A stretch of 64,000 bases of DNA from DASUCS01 sp041166385 (lineage in GTDB: Bacteria; Actinomycetota; Acidimicrobiia; Acidimicrobiales; JACDCH01): NCBI GenBank assembly GCA_041166385.1, contig JBEEFW010000078.1:1-64000 (forward strand), written 5' to 3'. Made by a program: the position numbers and the translations under genes. Each line of letters opens with the position of its first letter. Within the stretch, counting starts at the first letter, position 1. Positions 31,702-40,644 of this stretch are shown here, piece by piece. The notes below the pieces were generated by a model. That model saw nothing but the letters and a program-made list of their open reading frames with translations. It was not told where the DNA came from and made no database searches.

Positions 31702-33119
31702 GGGACTACCTGATGCTCGGGCAAACGGCGAAGGAAGCGGCGGCGCGGTTCGGAGACACTACTGCCTACGTAGCGCCGGACGGATGGGAGCTGTCGTATC
31801 GCGACGTCGACCTCTTGGCCGATGAGGTCGCGGTCGGGCTGCTGCGTGCGGGTGTGACCGAGGGCGACGTGGTGGCGCTCATGATGCCGCAGATGCCGGA
31901 GTACTTCGTGGCGTACATCGCCGCGTCACGCATCGGCGCGATCACGGCCGGAGTCAACGCACGTCTGTCGGCGCCAGAGCAGGCCGCAGTGATCGCGACG
32001 GCGGGCGCCAAGATCGTGCTCGACAGCGCGAACGCGGTGCTCGACTTGTGTGTGTCAGAAGCGTCGCCGCCCGCGCTCACCGACGATCCCGAGCGCCCGG
32101 TCGCCATCGTGTTCACATCGGGCACGACCGGCACGCCCAAGGGCGCCGTCTTCGCCAATCGTCAGCTGTCGTTCATCACGCAGACCGACACCGGGGGCGC
32201 GTGGGGCGGTGGTGGCACGACGTTCGCCGCAACGTCATTCGCCCACCTCGGGCCGATGACCAAGCTGCCGGGATCGCTCATGCGGGGAGGCACGACGTAC
32301 GTCCTCGAGCGGTGGCGAGCGAAGGACGCGCTGCGCTTGATCGCCGAGCATCGAATGTCGAGCATCGGCGGCATCCCGACGCAGGTCGCGCTCATGCTGC
32401 AGGAGCCGGACTTCGACTCGTACGACCTCTCGTCGGTGAAGGCGATCGTGCTCGGCGGCGGTCCGGCAACGCCGGCGTTGATCCGTGAGGCGCGCGAGCG
32501 TTTCGGTGCCGCCGTCGCGATCCGCTACTCGTGCACCGAGGCCGGCATCGGCATCGGCACGGCGTTCGACGGCCCGTTGGAGGATGCTGAGGTGTCGGTC
32601 GGCCGGCCGCATGCCGGGGTCGACCTCGAGTTGCGCGACATCGACGGCGACGTGGGCGAGGTGTGCCTGCGCTCCCCTGCCGTGATGGCCGGCTACTGGC
32701 GGGCACCCGAGCTGACCGCCGCCGCGATCACGCCCGATGGGTTCGTCCGCACGGGCGATCTCGGGTGGATCGACGACGCCGGCCGGCTGCATCTCGTGGG
32801 GCGATCCAAGGAGATGTACGTGCGGGGCGGCTACAACGTCTACCCAATGGAGGTCGAAGGCGTGCTGGCTGCGCATCCCGCTGTCGCCGATGTCGCGATC
32901 GCGCCGCGCCCAGACGACGTGATGGGCGAGGTCGGCGTCGCCGTGATCGTGCCGCGCGAGGGTGCGGCCGCGCCGACGGTGGACGAACTGCGCGCCTTCG
33001 CCGAAAATCGCCTGGCGCGGTACAAGCTGCCGGAGGACGTGCTCGTCGTCGACGCGCTCCCCCTCACCGCGATGGAGAAGCTCGACCGGCGCGCACTGGC
33101 CACGATGGTGACTCGCTGA
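31671..33119 (+). CDS. Acyl-CoA ligase (AMP-forming, FadD-like)
   Basis: The 482-residue enzyme has TSGTTGTPKGA, TGDLGWIDDAGRLHLVGRSKEMYVRGGYNVYPMEVE and the catalytic lysine region AMEKLDR. It activates an unknown acid as CoA thioester. It is paralogous to the ligase at 3900 over the whole length. Start GTG 31671 follows TAGGCG (31659-31664) by six bases; ATG 31711 is an alternative. Its stop overlaps the next gene by one base (TGATG), so ligase and dehydrogenase are coupled. Confidence 0.86.
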   Translation: MSSSIDHSWSRDYLMLGQTAKEAAARFGDTTAYVAPDGWELSYRDVDLLADEVAVGLLRAGVTEGDVVALMMPQMPEYFVAYIAASRIGAITAGVNARLSAPEQAAVIATAGAKIVLDSANAVLDLCVSEASPPALTDDPERPVAIVFTSGTTGTPKGAVFANRQLSFITQTDTGGAWGGGGTTFAATSFAHLGPMTKLPGSLMRGGTTYVLERWRAKDALRLIAEHRMSSIGGIPTQVALMLQEPDFDSYDLSSVKAIVLGGGPATPALIREARERFGAAVAIRYSCTEAGIGIGTAFDGPLEDAEVSVGRPHAGVDLELRDIDGDVGEVCLRSPAVMAGYWRAPELTAAAITPDGFVRTGDLGWIDDAGRLHLVGRSKEMYVRGGYNVYPMEVEGVLAAHPAVADVAIAPRPDDVMGEVGVAVIVPREGAAAPTVDELRAFAENRLARYKLPEDVLVVDALPLTAMEKLDRRALATMVTR

Positions 33120-34117
33120 TGCAACTGGACTTCACCCCTGATCAGGAAGAGCTGCGCTCGTCGGTGCGCGCCGTGCTCGAGAAGGAGTGCTCACGGGCGT
33201 TCGTGCGCGAGCACGTCGACCATGTGGTCATGGGCGAGCCCTCGGACGCGCCCGGCCGGCTCTGGAAGACGTTCGTCTCGCTCGACTGGCCGTCGCTGAC
33301 GATCGCCGAGGAACACGGCGGTATCGGGCTCGGCTATCCAGAGCTGGCCATCGTGGCGGAGGAACTCGGGCGGGTCCTGGCGCCCGGACCGCTGCTCACC
33401 ACGATCGCCGGGTTCACGCCGTTGCTGCGAGAGGCCGACGGCGGCGACGAGTGGCTGTCCAAGGTGGCCGCTGGTGAGATCTCCGGTGCGCCGGCGTTCG
33501 ACACGACTGCGGTGCTGTGCGGCAGCGAAGCCGATGTGCTCGCGGTGGTGCTCGACGGTGAGATCGCGATCGTCCCAGCGAAGGTGACGAGGACGATCGA
33601 GTCGCTCGACGCCACCCGCTCGCTGGTCGACATCGAGGTGGGCGACGGCCCACGGTTGCCGATCAGCCCTGAGGGCGTCCGGCGGGCGCGCGAGGAGATG
33701 ACGACGGCCATCGCGTTCGAGCTCGTCGGCACGTGTCAGACGATCTTCGACACCAACCTGCAGTACGCGAAGGAGCGCCAGCAGTTCGGCGTGCCGATCG
33801 GATCGTTCCAGGCGGTCAAGCACAAGCTCGCGAACATGTTCGTGGCGATCGAGCGGGCGCGAGCGCTGTGCGTGTTCGCCGCCGCGACGATCAACGAGAA
33901 CGACGAGCGCCGCTCGACGGCAACGTCAGCCGCAAAGGCAGCCGCGGGCGACTGTCAGAAGCTGGTCGCCCAGGACGGCATCCAGCTGCTTGGCGGCATC
34001 GGCTACACGTGGGAGCACGATCAGCACTTCTACGTCAAGCGAGCCAAGGTCAGCGACGCCCTCTTCGGCAACGCCCCCTTCCACCGCCAACAGATCGCCG
34101 ACGCCCTCGGGCTGTGA
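33119..34117 (+). CDS. Acyl-CoA dehydrogenase, short FadE-type subunit
   Basis: The 332-residue protein has the acyl-CoA dehydrogenase fold, but the middle domain is divergent and the flavin motif CxGMSEPxAGSD is missing. The C-terminus keeps YAKERQQFGVPIGSFQAVKHKLANM and GIQLLGGIGYTWEHDQHFYVKRAK. The usual catalytic glutamate at the E-G-T position is not evident. This is the pattern of the second, non-catalytic-looking subunit in actinobacterial heterotetrameric FadE pairs (FadE27-like). A partner is not adjacent. Confidence 0.8.
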   Translation: MQLDFTPDQEELRSSVRAVLEKECSRAFVREHVDHVVMGEPSDAPGRLWKTFVSLDWPSLTIAEEHGGIGLGYPELAIVAEELGRVLAPGPLLTTIAGFTPLLREADGGDEWLSKVAAGEISGAPAFDTTAVLCGSEADVLAVVLDGEIAIVPAKVTRTIESLDATRSLVDIEVGDGPRLPISPEGVRRAREEMTTAIAFELVGTCQTIFDTNLQYAKERQQFGVPIGSFQAVKHKLANMFVAIERARALCVFAAATINENDERRSTATSAAKAAAGDCQKLVAQDGIQLLGGIGYTWEHDQHFYVKRAKVSDALFGNAPFHRQQIADALGL

Positions 34118-34119
34118 CG

Positions 34120-34167
34120 AAATCCCACTCAGACATACACACTTTTGTGTAGTTCTGAGTGGGATTT
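34120..34167. repeat. Interspersed palindromic element, copy 1
   Basis: Arms AAATCCCACTCAGA (34120-34133) and TCTGAGTGGGATTT (34154-34167) are perfect inverted copies. Inside them TACACA and TGTGTA form a second stem around CTTT, separated by a 2x2 mismatch. A near-identical copy lies at 63818-63865. It sits between the convergent acyl-CoA dehydrogenase and the DinB-like gene and could terminate transcription both ways. Confidence 0.8.
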
Positions 34168-34177
34168 GCGAAAGGGG

Positions 34178-34747
34178 TTAGACCTTGCGGCCGGCGAAGG
34201 CGAGGAGCTTGTCTTCGGCGGAGGCGTCGGCCGCGACCGGCTGCTCGGCCTCGAACATCCCCGGGGTGCGGAAGTCGTCCGTGATCAGCTGACGCCCGAC
34301 GGTGAGCGCCGTGTCGAGCAGCTCGTCGTCGTCGATCTTCTGACCGGTCGCCCGCGCGATGTCGACGGAGTGCGTCATCACGTCCATGATCGCGATGTTG
34401 AGCGCGATGCCTGCCGGCATCTCCCCGAACGGCAGCTTCACCATCTTCTCGAGTGCGCCCTCGCCGCCGAACGCCGCCCGTGCTCGATCGGTCGCGGCGT
34501 GAAACGAACCCTTGTAGTCCTCGCCGAGGTTGTCGCCGCCCATGAGCTGACCGAACCGGTCGTCGGCGATCGAGCCGTTCTCCACACACTCGGCGAACAT
34601 CGTGGCCCCGCCGACCACGTGGTTCATCACGTCTCGCACGGTCCACTCCGTGCACGGCGTGGAGTTGCTCAGCTGGGACTGATCGACGTTGTCGACCACC
34701 GCGCCCGCTTTGTCGAGGACGCGTTCCATCATCGGCAGGACATCCAT
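34178..34747 (-). CDS. TIGR03086-type mycothiol-dependent DinB-like protein
   Basis: The 189-residue protein has the N-terminal maleylpyruvate-isomerase/DinB four-helix fold (STPCTEWTVRDVMNHVVGGATMFA; MDVMTHSVDIARATG), with histidines placed for a metal site. Actinobacterial members use mycothiol for isomerisation or detoxification. A good SD (AAGGGGGAAGTC) precedes the ATG. Next to the P450 gene on the same strand, about 30 bases away, and possibly co-transcribed with it. Reaction not assignable. Confidence 0.8.
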   Translation of the reverse strand: MDVLPMMERVLDKAGAVVDNVDQSQLSNSTPCTEWTVRDVMNHVVGGATMFAECVENGSIADDRFGQLMGGDNLGEDYKGSFHAATDRARAAFGGEGALEKMVKLPFGEMPAGIALNIAIMDVMTHSVDIARATGQKIDDDELLDTALTVGRQLITDDFRTPGMFEAEQPVAADASAEDKLLAFAGRKV

Positions 34748-34778
34748 TGACTTCCCCCTTGTTGTGCTGCGCGTTGTT

Positions 34779-36020
34779 CTAGTCGAAGACGACGTCGAGC
34801 CGCGGCGGGGATCGGAACGTCATGCCCGTGATGTACGGCGACTCCGCGTCGGGATCGAGGCGGACGTTCGGTAACCGATCGAAGATGCGGTTGATCGCCA
34901 CCTTCGTTTCCATCCGGGCGAGATGCATGCCGAGGCACATGTGCGGCCCCGACGCGAAGGCGATATGCGCAGATTGCGGCCGGAAGATGTTGAACGATTC
35001 GGCGTCGTCCCACCTGCGCTCGTCGTGATTGGCGGCGCCCATGTTGACGACCATCACCGAACCGGCCTCGATGTTCACGCCGCACACGGTTGTGTCCTGC
35101 GTCGCCGTGCGCATGATCGTGAGCAACGGTGGCTCCCACCGCAAACCCTCCTCGATCGCGTGCGGCAACAGCGAGCGATCGTTGCGCACCGCGTCGAGCT
35201 GGTCGGGGTGCGTGAGCAGTCCGGTCATCAAGTTCGACGACGAGCGGTACGTCGTCTCTGCCCCCGCGGGCAACAACAGCCGGCAGAACGCGATGATCTC
35301 GTCGTCGGTCAGCTTCTGACCCTCGTGGTCGGAGTGGGCCAGCACGCTGATCATGTCGTTGCCCGGCGCGTCTCGGCGGAGATGCACGAACTCGACGAGG
35401 TAGTCGTAAAGGCTCTTCGACGCGTTGAGCGCCTTGTCCATGTCGATCGACACGCTGATGAGCTCGACCGTCCACCGGTGGAACTGCGGCAGATCTGCGC
35501 GCGGCAACCCGAGGAGTCCGGCGATGACGTTGACCGGGAACGGGAACAACAACTGACTCACGAGATCGGCGCGCTTGTCGTCGACGAACGTGTCGATGAG
35601 CTCGTCGACCACACCGCCGACCAACTCGGACTCCCACATTTCCATCGCCTTGCGGCTGAACGCCTGCTGGATGACGGATCGGTACGCATGATGCTCGGGC
35701 TCGTCCATCTCGAGAATCGTGTGCCCCATCACCGCGCCCATCACCTCGGCGTAGCCCGTCGACGAGAACCGCAGGTTGTCGCGCAACACTTCTTGCACGG
35801 CGTCGTACGACGAAACGGTGTACAGCGGCGGCACGTCGCCGGGCTCGAAGCCGAGGTCGGCATCGGCGTCGAGGCCGAGCAGCATGCGCACGTCGGCGGG
35901 AACGATGTGCTGCTCACGCATCGGGGCGAACTCGGGGTACGGGTTCTGCACGACCCCGGCCCCCATCGCTTTGTTGAAGTCCTCGAAGGGGTTGCTCTGG
36001 TCGGCCACTGCCTCGGACAA
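34779..36020 (-). CDS. Cytochrome P450
   Basis: The 413-residue P450 has the I-helix motif AGAETT, the ExxR motif EEGLRW and the haem loop FASGPHMCLG with Cys near residue 362. It differs clearly from the CYP125-like enzyme at 11460 and belongs to another soluble bacterial family, perhaps acting on terpenoids or fatty acids. The start is TTG at 36020 with an SD (AGGAGG). Operator O7 lies 26 bases upstream, between it and the divergent transporter. Redox partners are not encoded nearby. Confidence 0.87.
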   Translation of the reverse strand: MSEAVADQSNPFEDFNKAMGAGVVQNPYPEFAPMREQHIVPADVRMLLGLDADADLGFEPGDVPPLYTVSSYDAVQEVLRDNLRFSSTGYAEVMGAVMGHTILEMDEPEHHAYRSVIQQAFSRKAMEMWESELVGGVVDELIDTFVDDKRADLVSQLLFPFPVNVIAGLLGLPRADLPQFHRWTVELISVSIDMDKALNASKSLYDYLVEFVHLRRDAPGNDMISVLAHSDHEGQKLTDDEIIAFCRLLLPAGAETTYRSSSNLMTGLLTHPDQLDAVRNDRSLLPHAIEEGLRWEPPLLTIMRTATQDTTVCGVNIEAGSVMVVNMGAANHDERRWDDAESFNIFRPQSAHIAFASGPHMCLGMHLARMETKVAINRIFDRLPNVRLDPDAESPYITGMTFRSPPRLDVVFD

Positions 36021-36045
36021 CTCGCCCTCCTAGAGGCTCCAGTTC

Positions 36046-36063
36046 CCTGACACGCGCGTCAGG
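36046..36063. promoter_or_regulatory. Operator-like palindrome O7
   Basis: CCTGACACGCGCGTCAGG has one mismatched pair at positions 7 and 12. It lies between the divergent P450 (36020) and MFS transporter (36098) starts. TTGACC follows at 36064 and TACCGT at 36084-36089, eight bases before the transporter GTG. Confidence 0.7.
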
Positions 36064-36097
36064 TTGACCGTACCACCGTCGGCTACCGTTCCCGGCC

Positions 36098-37465
36098 GTG
36101 GCGTTGGACGTTGGGGTCGCCAAGCGCGCAACGAAGTACGGCGGGTACCCCCTGTTTGCGTTGGCAGCGACCGTCATGCTCGAGACCGGCGAACGCGGCT
36201 CACTCTCACAGGCCTCCTACGGGAAGAACAGCCTCGAAGCACACTTCAACCCGGGCGACTTCTGGCTGAGCGCGCTGCCCGTTGCGCTGTCGCTCATCGG
36301 GATCATCGGCTCGATGCCGTTCGGTCACCTGGCGGACCGCATGCGGCGCACGCTCCTGTTGGCGGGAGCGATGGTGGTGTGGACCATCGTGATGGGCATC
36401 AGCGCGCTGGCGCCCACCTTCCTGTTCCTGTTCCTCATCCGCCTGGGCGTCGGGATCGTCGAAGCGAACGGCCCGGCGGCCATCTCGCTGATCTCCGACT
36501 ACTACCCGATGCAGGAACGGGCCAAGAGAATCGGGCTGTACAACTCCGGAGCGCTGCTCGGCAGCGCGCTCGGGCTCGGTCTCGCTGGCGTGTTCGTCGG
36601 CCAATGGGGATGGCGTGCGGCGTTCTGGATGTGGATTCCGCTGGGGGTCATCACCGTCGTTCTCCTGCTGCGCGCGCCGGAGCCGGAACGGGGCCACCAG
36701 GACGCCGACTTTCACGCCGACACCGACCCGTTGCAGGGCGTCGACGCCGTCGAGCTCGCAAGCAAGCTCGACCTTCCCGAACCCACTCGAGTTGGCGCGC
36801 TCGACTACGACAACTGCAACTGGCGTGAGGCCTATCGCGAGATCTTCAAGATCCGCAGCATGTGGTTCGGCGTCGTCGGCATCACGATCTCCGCCGCGCT
36901 TCTCAACGGTCTCGGGTTTTGGGCCATCCCCTACTTCCAGGACGTCCACGGGCTCAGTCACGAGGAGGCCGGCGGCTACGCCGTCGTGTTCGGCCTCGGC
37001 GCCGCGGTGGGCGTTCTGAGCGGCGGCTACGTCGCCGACCGGCTGCTACGCCGGGGCATGGTCAATGCCCGCATCTACGTGGTCGTGGTGTCGACCATCA
37101 TCGCCACGATCATCTTCGTCCCCGCCTTCGCGAGTTCGTCGCTCGCCGTGACGCTGCCGCTGTTCCTCGTCGGCGGTGTCTTTCTCACACTGCCGATCGC
37201 CCCGGCCGACGCCATGATGACCGACGTCGTCGTTGCTCCCCTGCGCGGGCGGGCCGCCGGGCTGCGCTCGATCGTGCGGAGTGGATCGAGCCTGATGATC
37301 TTGATCATCGGGATCTTGAAGGGCGTGTTCGGTTTGCAGACCGCTCTCGTCGCGATCACTCCCGTGTATGCCATCGGTGGCCTCGTCATGCTGCTGGCGG
37401 CTCGTACCTATCCCGCGGACCTCGCTTTCGTGGCCGCCGAATCACGCAGACTGCGAGCTACATGA
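36098..37465 (+). CDS. MFS transporter
   Basis: The 455-residue protein has about 12 transmembrane helices in two six-helix bundles with a long charged central loop (about residues 195-250). The loop 2-3 motif GHLADRMRRTLLL is the MFS signature. It resembles the spinster-like group of drug and lipid exporters/importers. GTG start, no SD, TACCGT eight bases upstream. Its stop overlaps the next gene by four bases (ATGA). It may import the compound handled by the adjacent P450 and dehydrogenase; the direction of transport is not known. Confidence 0.85.
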   Translation: MALDVGVAKRATKYGGYPLFALAATVMLETGERGSLSQASYGKNSLEAHFNPGDFWLSALPVALSLIGIIGSMPFGHLADRMRRTLLLAGAMVVWTIVMGISALAPTFLFLFLIRLGVGIVEANGPAAISLISDYYPMQERAKRIGLYNSGALLGSALGLGLAGVFVGQWGWRAAFWMWIPLGVITVVLLLRAPEPERGHQDADFHADTDPLQGVDAVELASKLDLPEPTRVGALDYDNCNWREAYREIFKIRSMWFGVVGITISAALLNGLGFWAIPYFQDVHGLSHEEAGGYAVVFGLGAAVGVLSGGYVADRLLRRGMVNARIYVVVVSTIIATIIFVPAFASSSLAVTLPLFLVGGVFLTLPIAPADAMMTDVVVAPLRGRAAGLRSIVRSGSSLMILIIGILKGVFGLQTALVAITPVYAIGGLVMLLAARTYPADLAFVAAESRRLRAT

Positions 37466-38442
37466 GCGACCGACCGACCATCTTCGCCACCGCGCCGCTT
37501 CGAGGTCCCGGTGTCGAGACCTTGCGATCCATCGGTGAGGTCATCGAGGAGTCGTGGATCAGTTCGACGACGATGCGTCTGCTCAACGACGAGCAACTCG
37601 CGGCGCGCATCGCCGACACGGGCGCCACGATCGTGATCTGTGAAGCCGACCAGTGCAAAGGCGCGGTGCTGGATGCCGGGCTCATCGCGATCGCGTCGAC
37701 GCGCGGCGACCCCACGAACGTCGACGTTCCCGCGGCGACCGCGAAGGGCATCCCTGTGCTGCGTGCTCCTGGCCGTAACGCCGACGCGGTGGCGGAGATG
37801 ACGATCGCGCTCCTCACCGCGGTGAACCGCCATGTGCTGCGGGCCGATGCCGACGTGCGTGAAGGCAACATCTACCTGAACGGCACGATCCCCTATCAGC
37901 GTTTCCGGGCGTGGCAGCTCGCAGGACGGACGGCTGGGCTCGTGGGGCTCGGCGCCGTCGGCCGGGCCACCAAGTGGCGGCTCGAGGGTCTCGGCATGAA
38001 CGTGATCGCCCACGACCCGTTTGCCGACGACGCAACGCACGAGCTCGACGAGCTACTCGGTGAGGCCGACGTCGTGTCGATGCACGCAGCCGTGTCACCC
38101 GACACGATGGGCATGATCGGCGCCAAGCAGTTCGCCGCGATGAAAGACGACGCCATCTACGTCAACTCCGCGCGAGCAGGGCTGCACGACACCGATGCGC
38201 TCGTCGAGGCGTTGCAGACCGGACAGATCGGCGGCGCCGGCCTCGATCACTTCGACGGCGAGATGTTGCCCGAAGGACACCCGCTCATCGGGATGGCCAA
38301 TGTCGTGCTGACACCGCACATCGGCGGCGCGACGTACGACACCGAAGCGAATCACACCACCCTCATCGCCAACGGCCTCGTCAAGCTGCTCAACGGCGAG
38401 GTCCCCGACAACTGCGTGAACCCGGAAGTCCTAGCGAAATGA
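37462..38442 (+). CDS. D-2-hydroxyacid dehydrogenase (NAD-binding)
   Basis: The 326-residue protein has the PGDH/formate-dehydrogenase fold: VGLGAVGRATKWRLEGLG for NAD, an Arg near VNSARAG, and the C-terminal DHFDGEML...LTPHIGGAT with the catalytic histidine. The conserved glutamate can be the D/E of the GLDHF segment. It oxidises or reduces a 2-hydroxy/2-keto acid. The MFS gene before and the aldolase after (seven-base gap) are in the same operon, pointing to a sugar-acid or hydroxyacid pathway. Confidence 0.85.
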   Translation: MSDRPTIFATAPLRGPGVETLRSIGEVIEESWISSTTMRLLNDEQLAARIADTGATIVICEADQCKGAVLDAGLIAIASTRGDPTNVDVPAATAKGIPVLRAPGRNADAVAEMTIALLTAVNRHVLRADADVREGNIYLNGTIPYQRFRAWQLAGRTAGLVGLGAVGRATKWRLEGLGMNVIAHDPFADDATHELDELLGEADVVSMHAAVSPDTMGMIGAKQFAAMKDDAIYVNSARAGLHDTDALVEALQTGQIGGAGLDHFDGEMLPEGHPLIGMANVVLTPHIGGATYDTEANHTTLIANGLVKLLNGEVPDNCVNPEVLAK

Positions 38443-38449
38443 GCTTCGA

Positions 38450-39088
38450 ATGACGATCGTGAAACCGGAGGACGTGCTCGACGCGTCGAAGGCGATGCTG
38501 GCGATGGGCCTCGTGTCAGGCACCGCCGGCAACGTGTCCGGCCGCGTCGGCGAGGAGCGCATCTGCCTCACGCCGTCGTCGGTGCCGTACGAGACGATGA
38601 CCCTCGACGATCTCGTGATCACCGATCTCGACGGGAACGTCCTCGAGGGCACCCGCGGCCCGACGAGCGAGAAGGCGCTGCACCTCGCGTGCTTTCGGCG
38701 CTATCCGGAGATCGGGGGCGTGATCCACTGTCATGCGGCCTACGCGACGATGTTCGGGCTGGTCCACGAGCCCATCCCCGCGATTATCGAAGAGGTCGTC
38801 GTCTACCTCGGCGGCGACGTGCCGATCTGCGACTACAAGCCGACCGGCAGCGACGCCCTCGGCGAAGAGGTCGCATCCCGGCTGGGTGATCGCAGCGCGG
38901 CCATCGTGGCCAACCACGGCATCGTGACCATGGGCGACACGCCGGACAAGGCGCTGCACAACGCCGAACTCACCGAGCGCACCGCGATGATCGTGTGGGG
39001 CGCCCGCGCGCTGGGTACGCCGGTGCCGTTGCCCGGCAAGACGAACGAGAACATGGCCGGCGTCTACCGGCTACTTCGAGGGATATGA
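38450..39088 (+). CDS. Class II aldolase (FucA/AraD family)
   Basis: The 212-residue protein has the family signature GTAGNVSGRVG, the zinc ligand pair HCHAAYAT and the third histidine ANHGIVT. A Glu before the HCH (SEKALHL region) fits the catalytic base of L-fuculose-phosphate aldolase-type enzymes. It cleaves a short hydroxylated carbon chain into dihydroxyacetone-phosphate-like and aldehyde parts, or acts on a related keto acid. Same operon as the dehydrogenase and solute-binding protein. Confidence 0.85.
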   Translation: MTIVKPEDVLDASKAMLAMGLVSGTAGNVSGRVGEERICLTPSSVPYETMTLDDLVITDLDGNVLEGTRGPTSEKALHLACFRRYPEIGGVIHCHAAYATMFGLVHEPIPAIIEEVVVYLGGDVPICDYKPTGSDALGEEVASRLGDRSAAIVANHGIVTMGDTPDKALHNAELTERTAMIVWGARALGTPVPLPGKTNENMAGVYRLLRGI

Positions 39089-39147
39089 AGAGGAACCGCC
39101 CCGCCCGAGGGCGAAAGAAGCTGGGAAGGGACTTGGGGGGAGACACA

Positions 39148-40644
39148 TTGCGCAAGGGTCGGCGGCGGGGTCACGCCATCGTTCTCGCGGTCGCGCTCGT
39201 CGCCACGGCGGCGTGCGGCACGCGCCTGCCGGACAGCGCGTTCGTCAACGCCGGCGCAGACGGTGGAACCGGCACTGCGGCGAGCAACCGCACCGGCACC
39301 GGCACCGGCACCGGCACAGGAACCGGAACCGGAACCGGCAGCAACGCCAGCGGCACCGGCACGGGAGGAGGTGCCGGAGTGGGCACCGGGCCAGGTGGTG
39401 GTGCGGTCGCCGGCGCCGACGGTCCGAACCAGGCGAGCGACGTCGGTGTGACCGAGAACGAGATCGTGATCGGCAACATCACGGCGATCAACGGCATCCT
39501 GGGGGACGCGTTCGCGCCTCCGCTTCGCGGGCTGCAGGCGTATGTGCAATGGATCAACGACCACGGCGGCATCCACGGTCGCACGCTCAGGCTCGAGACC
39601 TGTGACGACGGCGAAGACCGCACGCGAAACCTCCAGTGCGCGCAAGATCTCATCGAGAACAAGAAGGTGTTCGCGTTCGTCGCGGGCAACACCCGCGCGG
39701 AGGGAGGGTCGGCTCCGTACATCAACGGCAAAGGGGTGCCGATCTTCTTCAACCTGCCGATCAGCAACGCGGCCTCTCGGTTTCCGCACTACTGGTCGAT
39801 CTACGGCAACGGTTGTCCCCGCGACGGCAACACCGTCTGTTACAACAATCAGATCTACAGCACCAGCGGCATCTATCGCTGGTTCAAGGAACACACCGGC
39901 GTGAAAAAGGCAGGTGTGTTCTTCTACGGTCTGATCAACATCTCGAAGGACGCCGGCCAGTTCGTCATCGACGGCCTGAAGAGCGAGGGCTTCGACGCCA
40001 CCGGCTACGACGTGAACTTCGCGAACCCCAACTTTGATCAGTACGTCGACGACATGAAGGCGAAGGGCATCGACATCATCTTCGACGTCATCGACGACGG
40101 CACGAACCGCAAGCTGTGCGACACGATGCAGCGCAAAGGCGTGTCGGTGACCGCAAAGGTGTCAACCGTCGTGTCGTACGGCGACGAGATCGGCACGGAC
40201 TTCTCGCCGATCTGCCGGCCGTCGATCTACATCGCGGGCAACACGATGAGCTACAGCAACCGCGCCAACCCGGCGGTCGACGAGTTCCGCTCGGCGTTCG
40301 AGACCTACCAACCCGGTACCCCCTTGCACCAGTGGGCGCTCGAAGGCTGGATGGCCGGCAAGGTGCTCACCGAGGCACTGAACACCATGGGAGCGGCGCC
40401 GACCAGGCAGGGCCTCGAGGACTGGCTGCGCGGACTCAACGACTACACCGCCGGCGGCCTGTCGATTCCTATCGACTTCAAGGTGAAGGACTATCCGAAC
40501 GAGCCGCTCGCGAACGGCGACTGCACGTCGATCGCCAAGTGGTCCGACGACACCCAAGGATGGATCCAGCAGACAGGGCCGGCGGGCGACTGCTACGACG
40601 GCACGCACCAATACGCGACGAACGCGACCGACCGAGGCGACTAA
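39148..40644 (+). CDS. ABC transporter solute-binding lipoprotein (LivK-like)
   Basis: The protein of about 498 residues has a lipoprotein signal (RKGRRRGHAIVLAVALVATAAC), a long Gly/Thr-rich linker with eight Thr-Gly repeats, and a periplasmic-binding type-1 fold (DVGVTENEIVIGNITAINGILGDAFAPPLRGLQAYVQWIND). TTG 39148 is preferred because it gives a normal signal peptide and has GGGGAG upstream. ATG 39085 overlapping the aldolase stop would add 21 residues of charged sequence. It is convergent with the livF gene (four-base overlap), and the permease genes lie opposite. Probable ligand: an amino-acid-like or acidic compound. Confidence 0.83.
   Translation: MRKGRRRGHAIVLAVALVATAACGTRLPDSAFVNAGADGGTGTAASNRTGTGTGTGTGTGTGTGSNASGTGTGGGAGVGTGPGGGAVAGADGPNQASDVGVTENEIVIGNITAINGILGDAFAPPLRGLQAYVQWINDHGGIHGRTLRLETCDDGEDRTRNLQCAQDLIENKKVFAFVAGNTRAEGGSAPYINGKGVPIFFNLPISNAASRFPHYWSIYGNGCPRDGNTVCYNNQIYSTSGIYRWFKEHTGVKKAGVFFYGLINISKDAGQFVIDGLKSEGFDATGYDVNFANPNFDQYVDDMKAKGIDIIFDVIDDGTNRKLCDTMQRKGVSVTAKVSTVVSYGDEIGTDFSPICRPSIYIAGNTMSYSNRANPAVDEFRSAFETYQPGTPLHQWALEGWMAGKVLTEALNTMGAAPTRQGLEDWLRGLNDYTAGGLSIPIDFKVKDYPNEPLANGDCTSIAKWSDDTQGWIQQTGPAGDCYDGTHQYATNATDRGD
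39292..39339 (+). repeat. ACCGGC-type hexamer repeat (eight Thr-Gly codon pairs)
   Basis: Eight hexamers, ACCGGC and near variants (ACAGGA, ACCGGA), encode (TG)8 in the linker of the solute-binding lipoprotein. Such a tract can change in length by slippage in steps of two residues without breaking the frame. Confidence 0.85.

Noticed and set aside
11460..36020. Natural-product biosynthetic cluster (two P450s, SDRs, MFS)
   Set aside because: There is no polyketide synthase, NRPS or terpene synthase; the companions are degradation enzymes.
39292..39339. Possible CRISPR-like or tandem regulatory repeat
   Set aside because: It is in frame within the lipoprotein linker (Thr-Gly codons), with no spacers.
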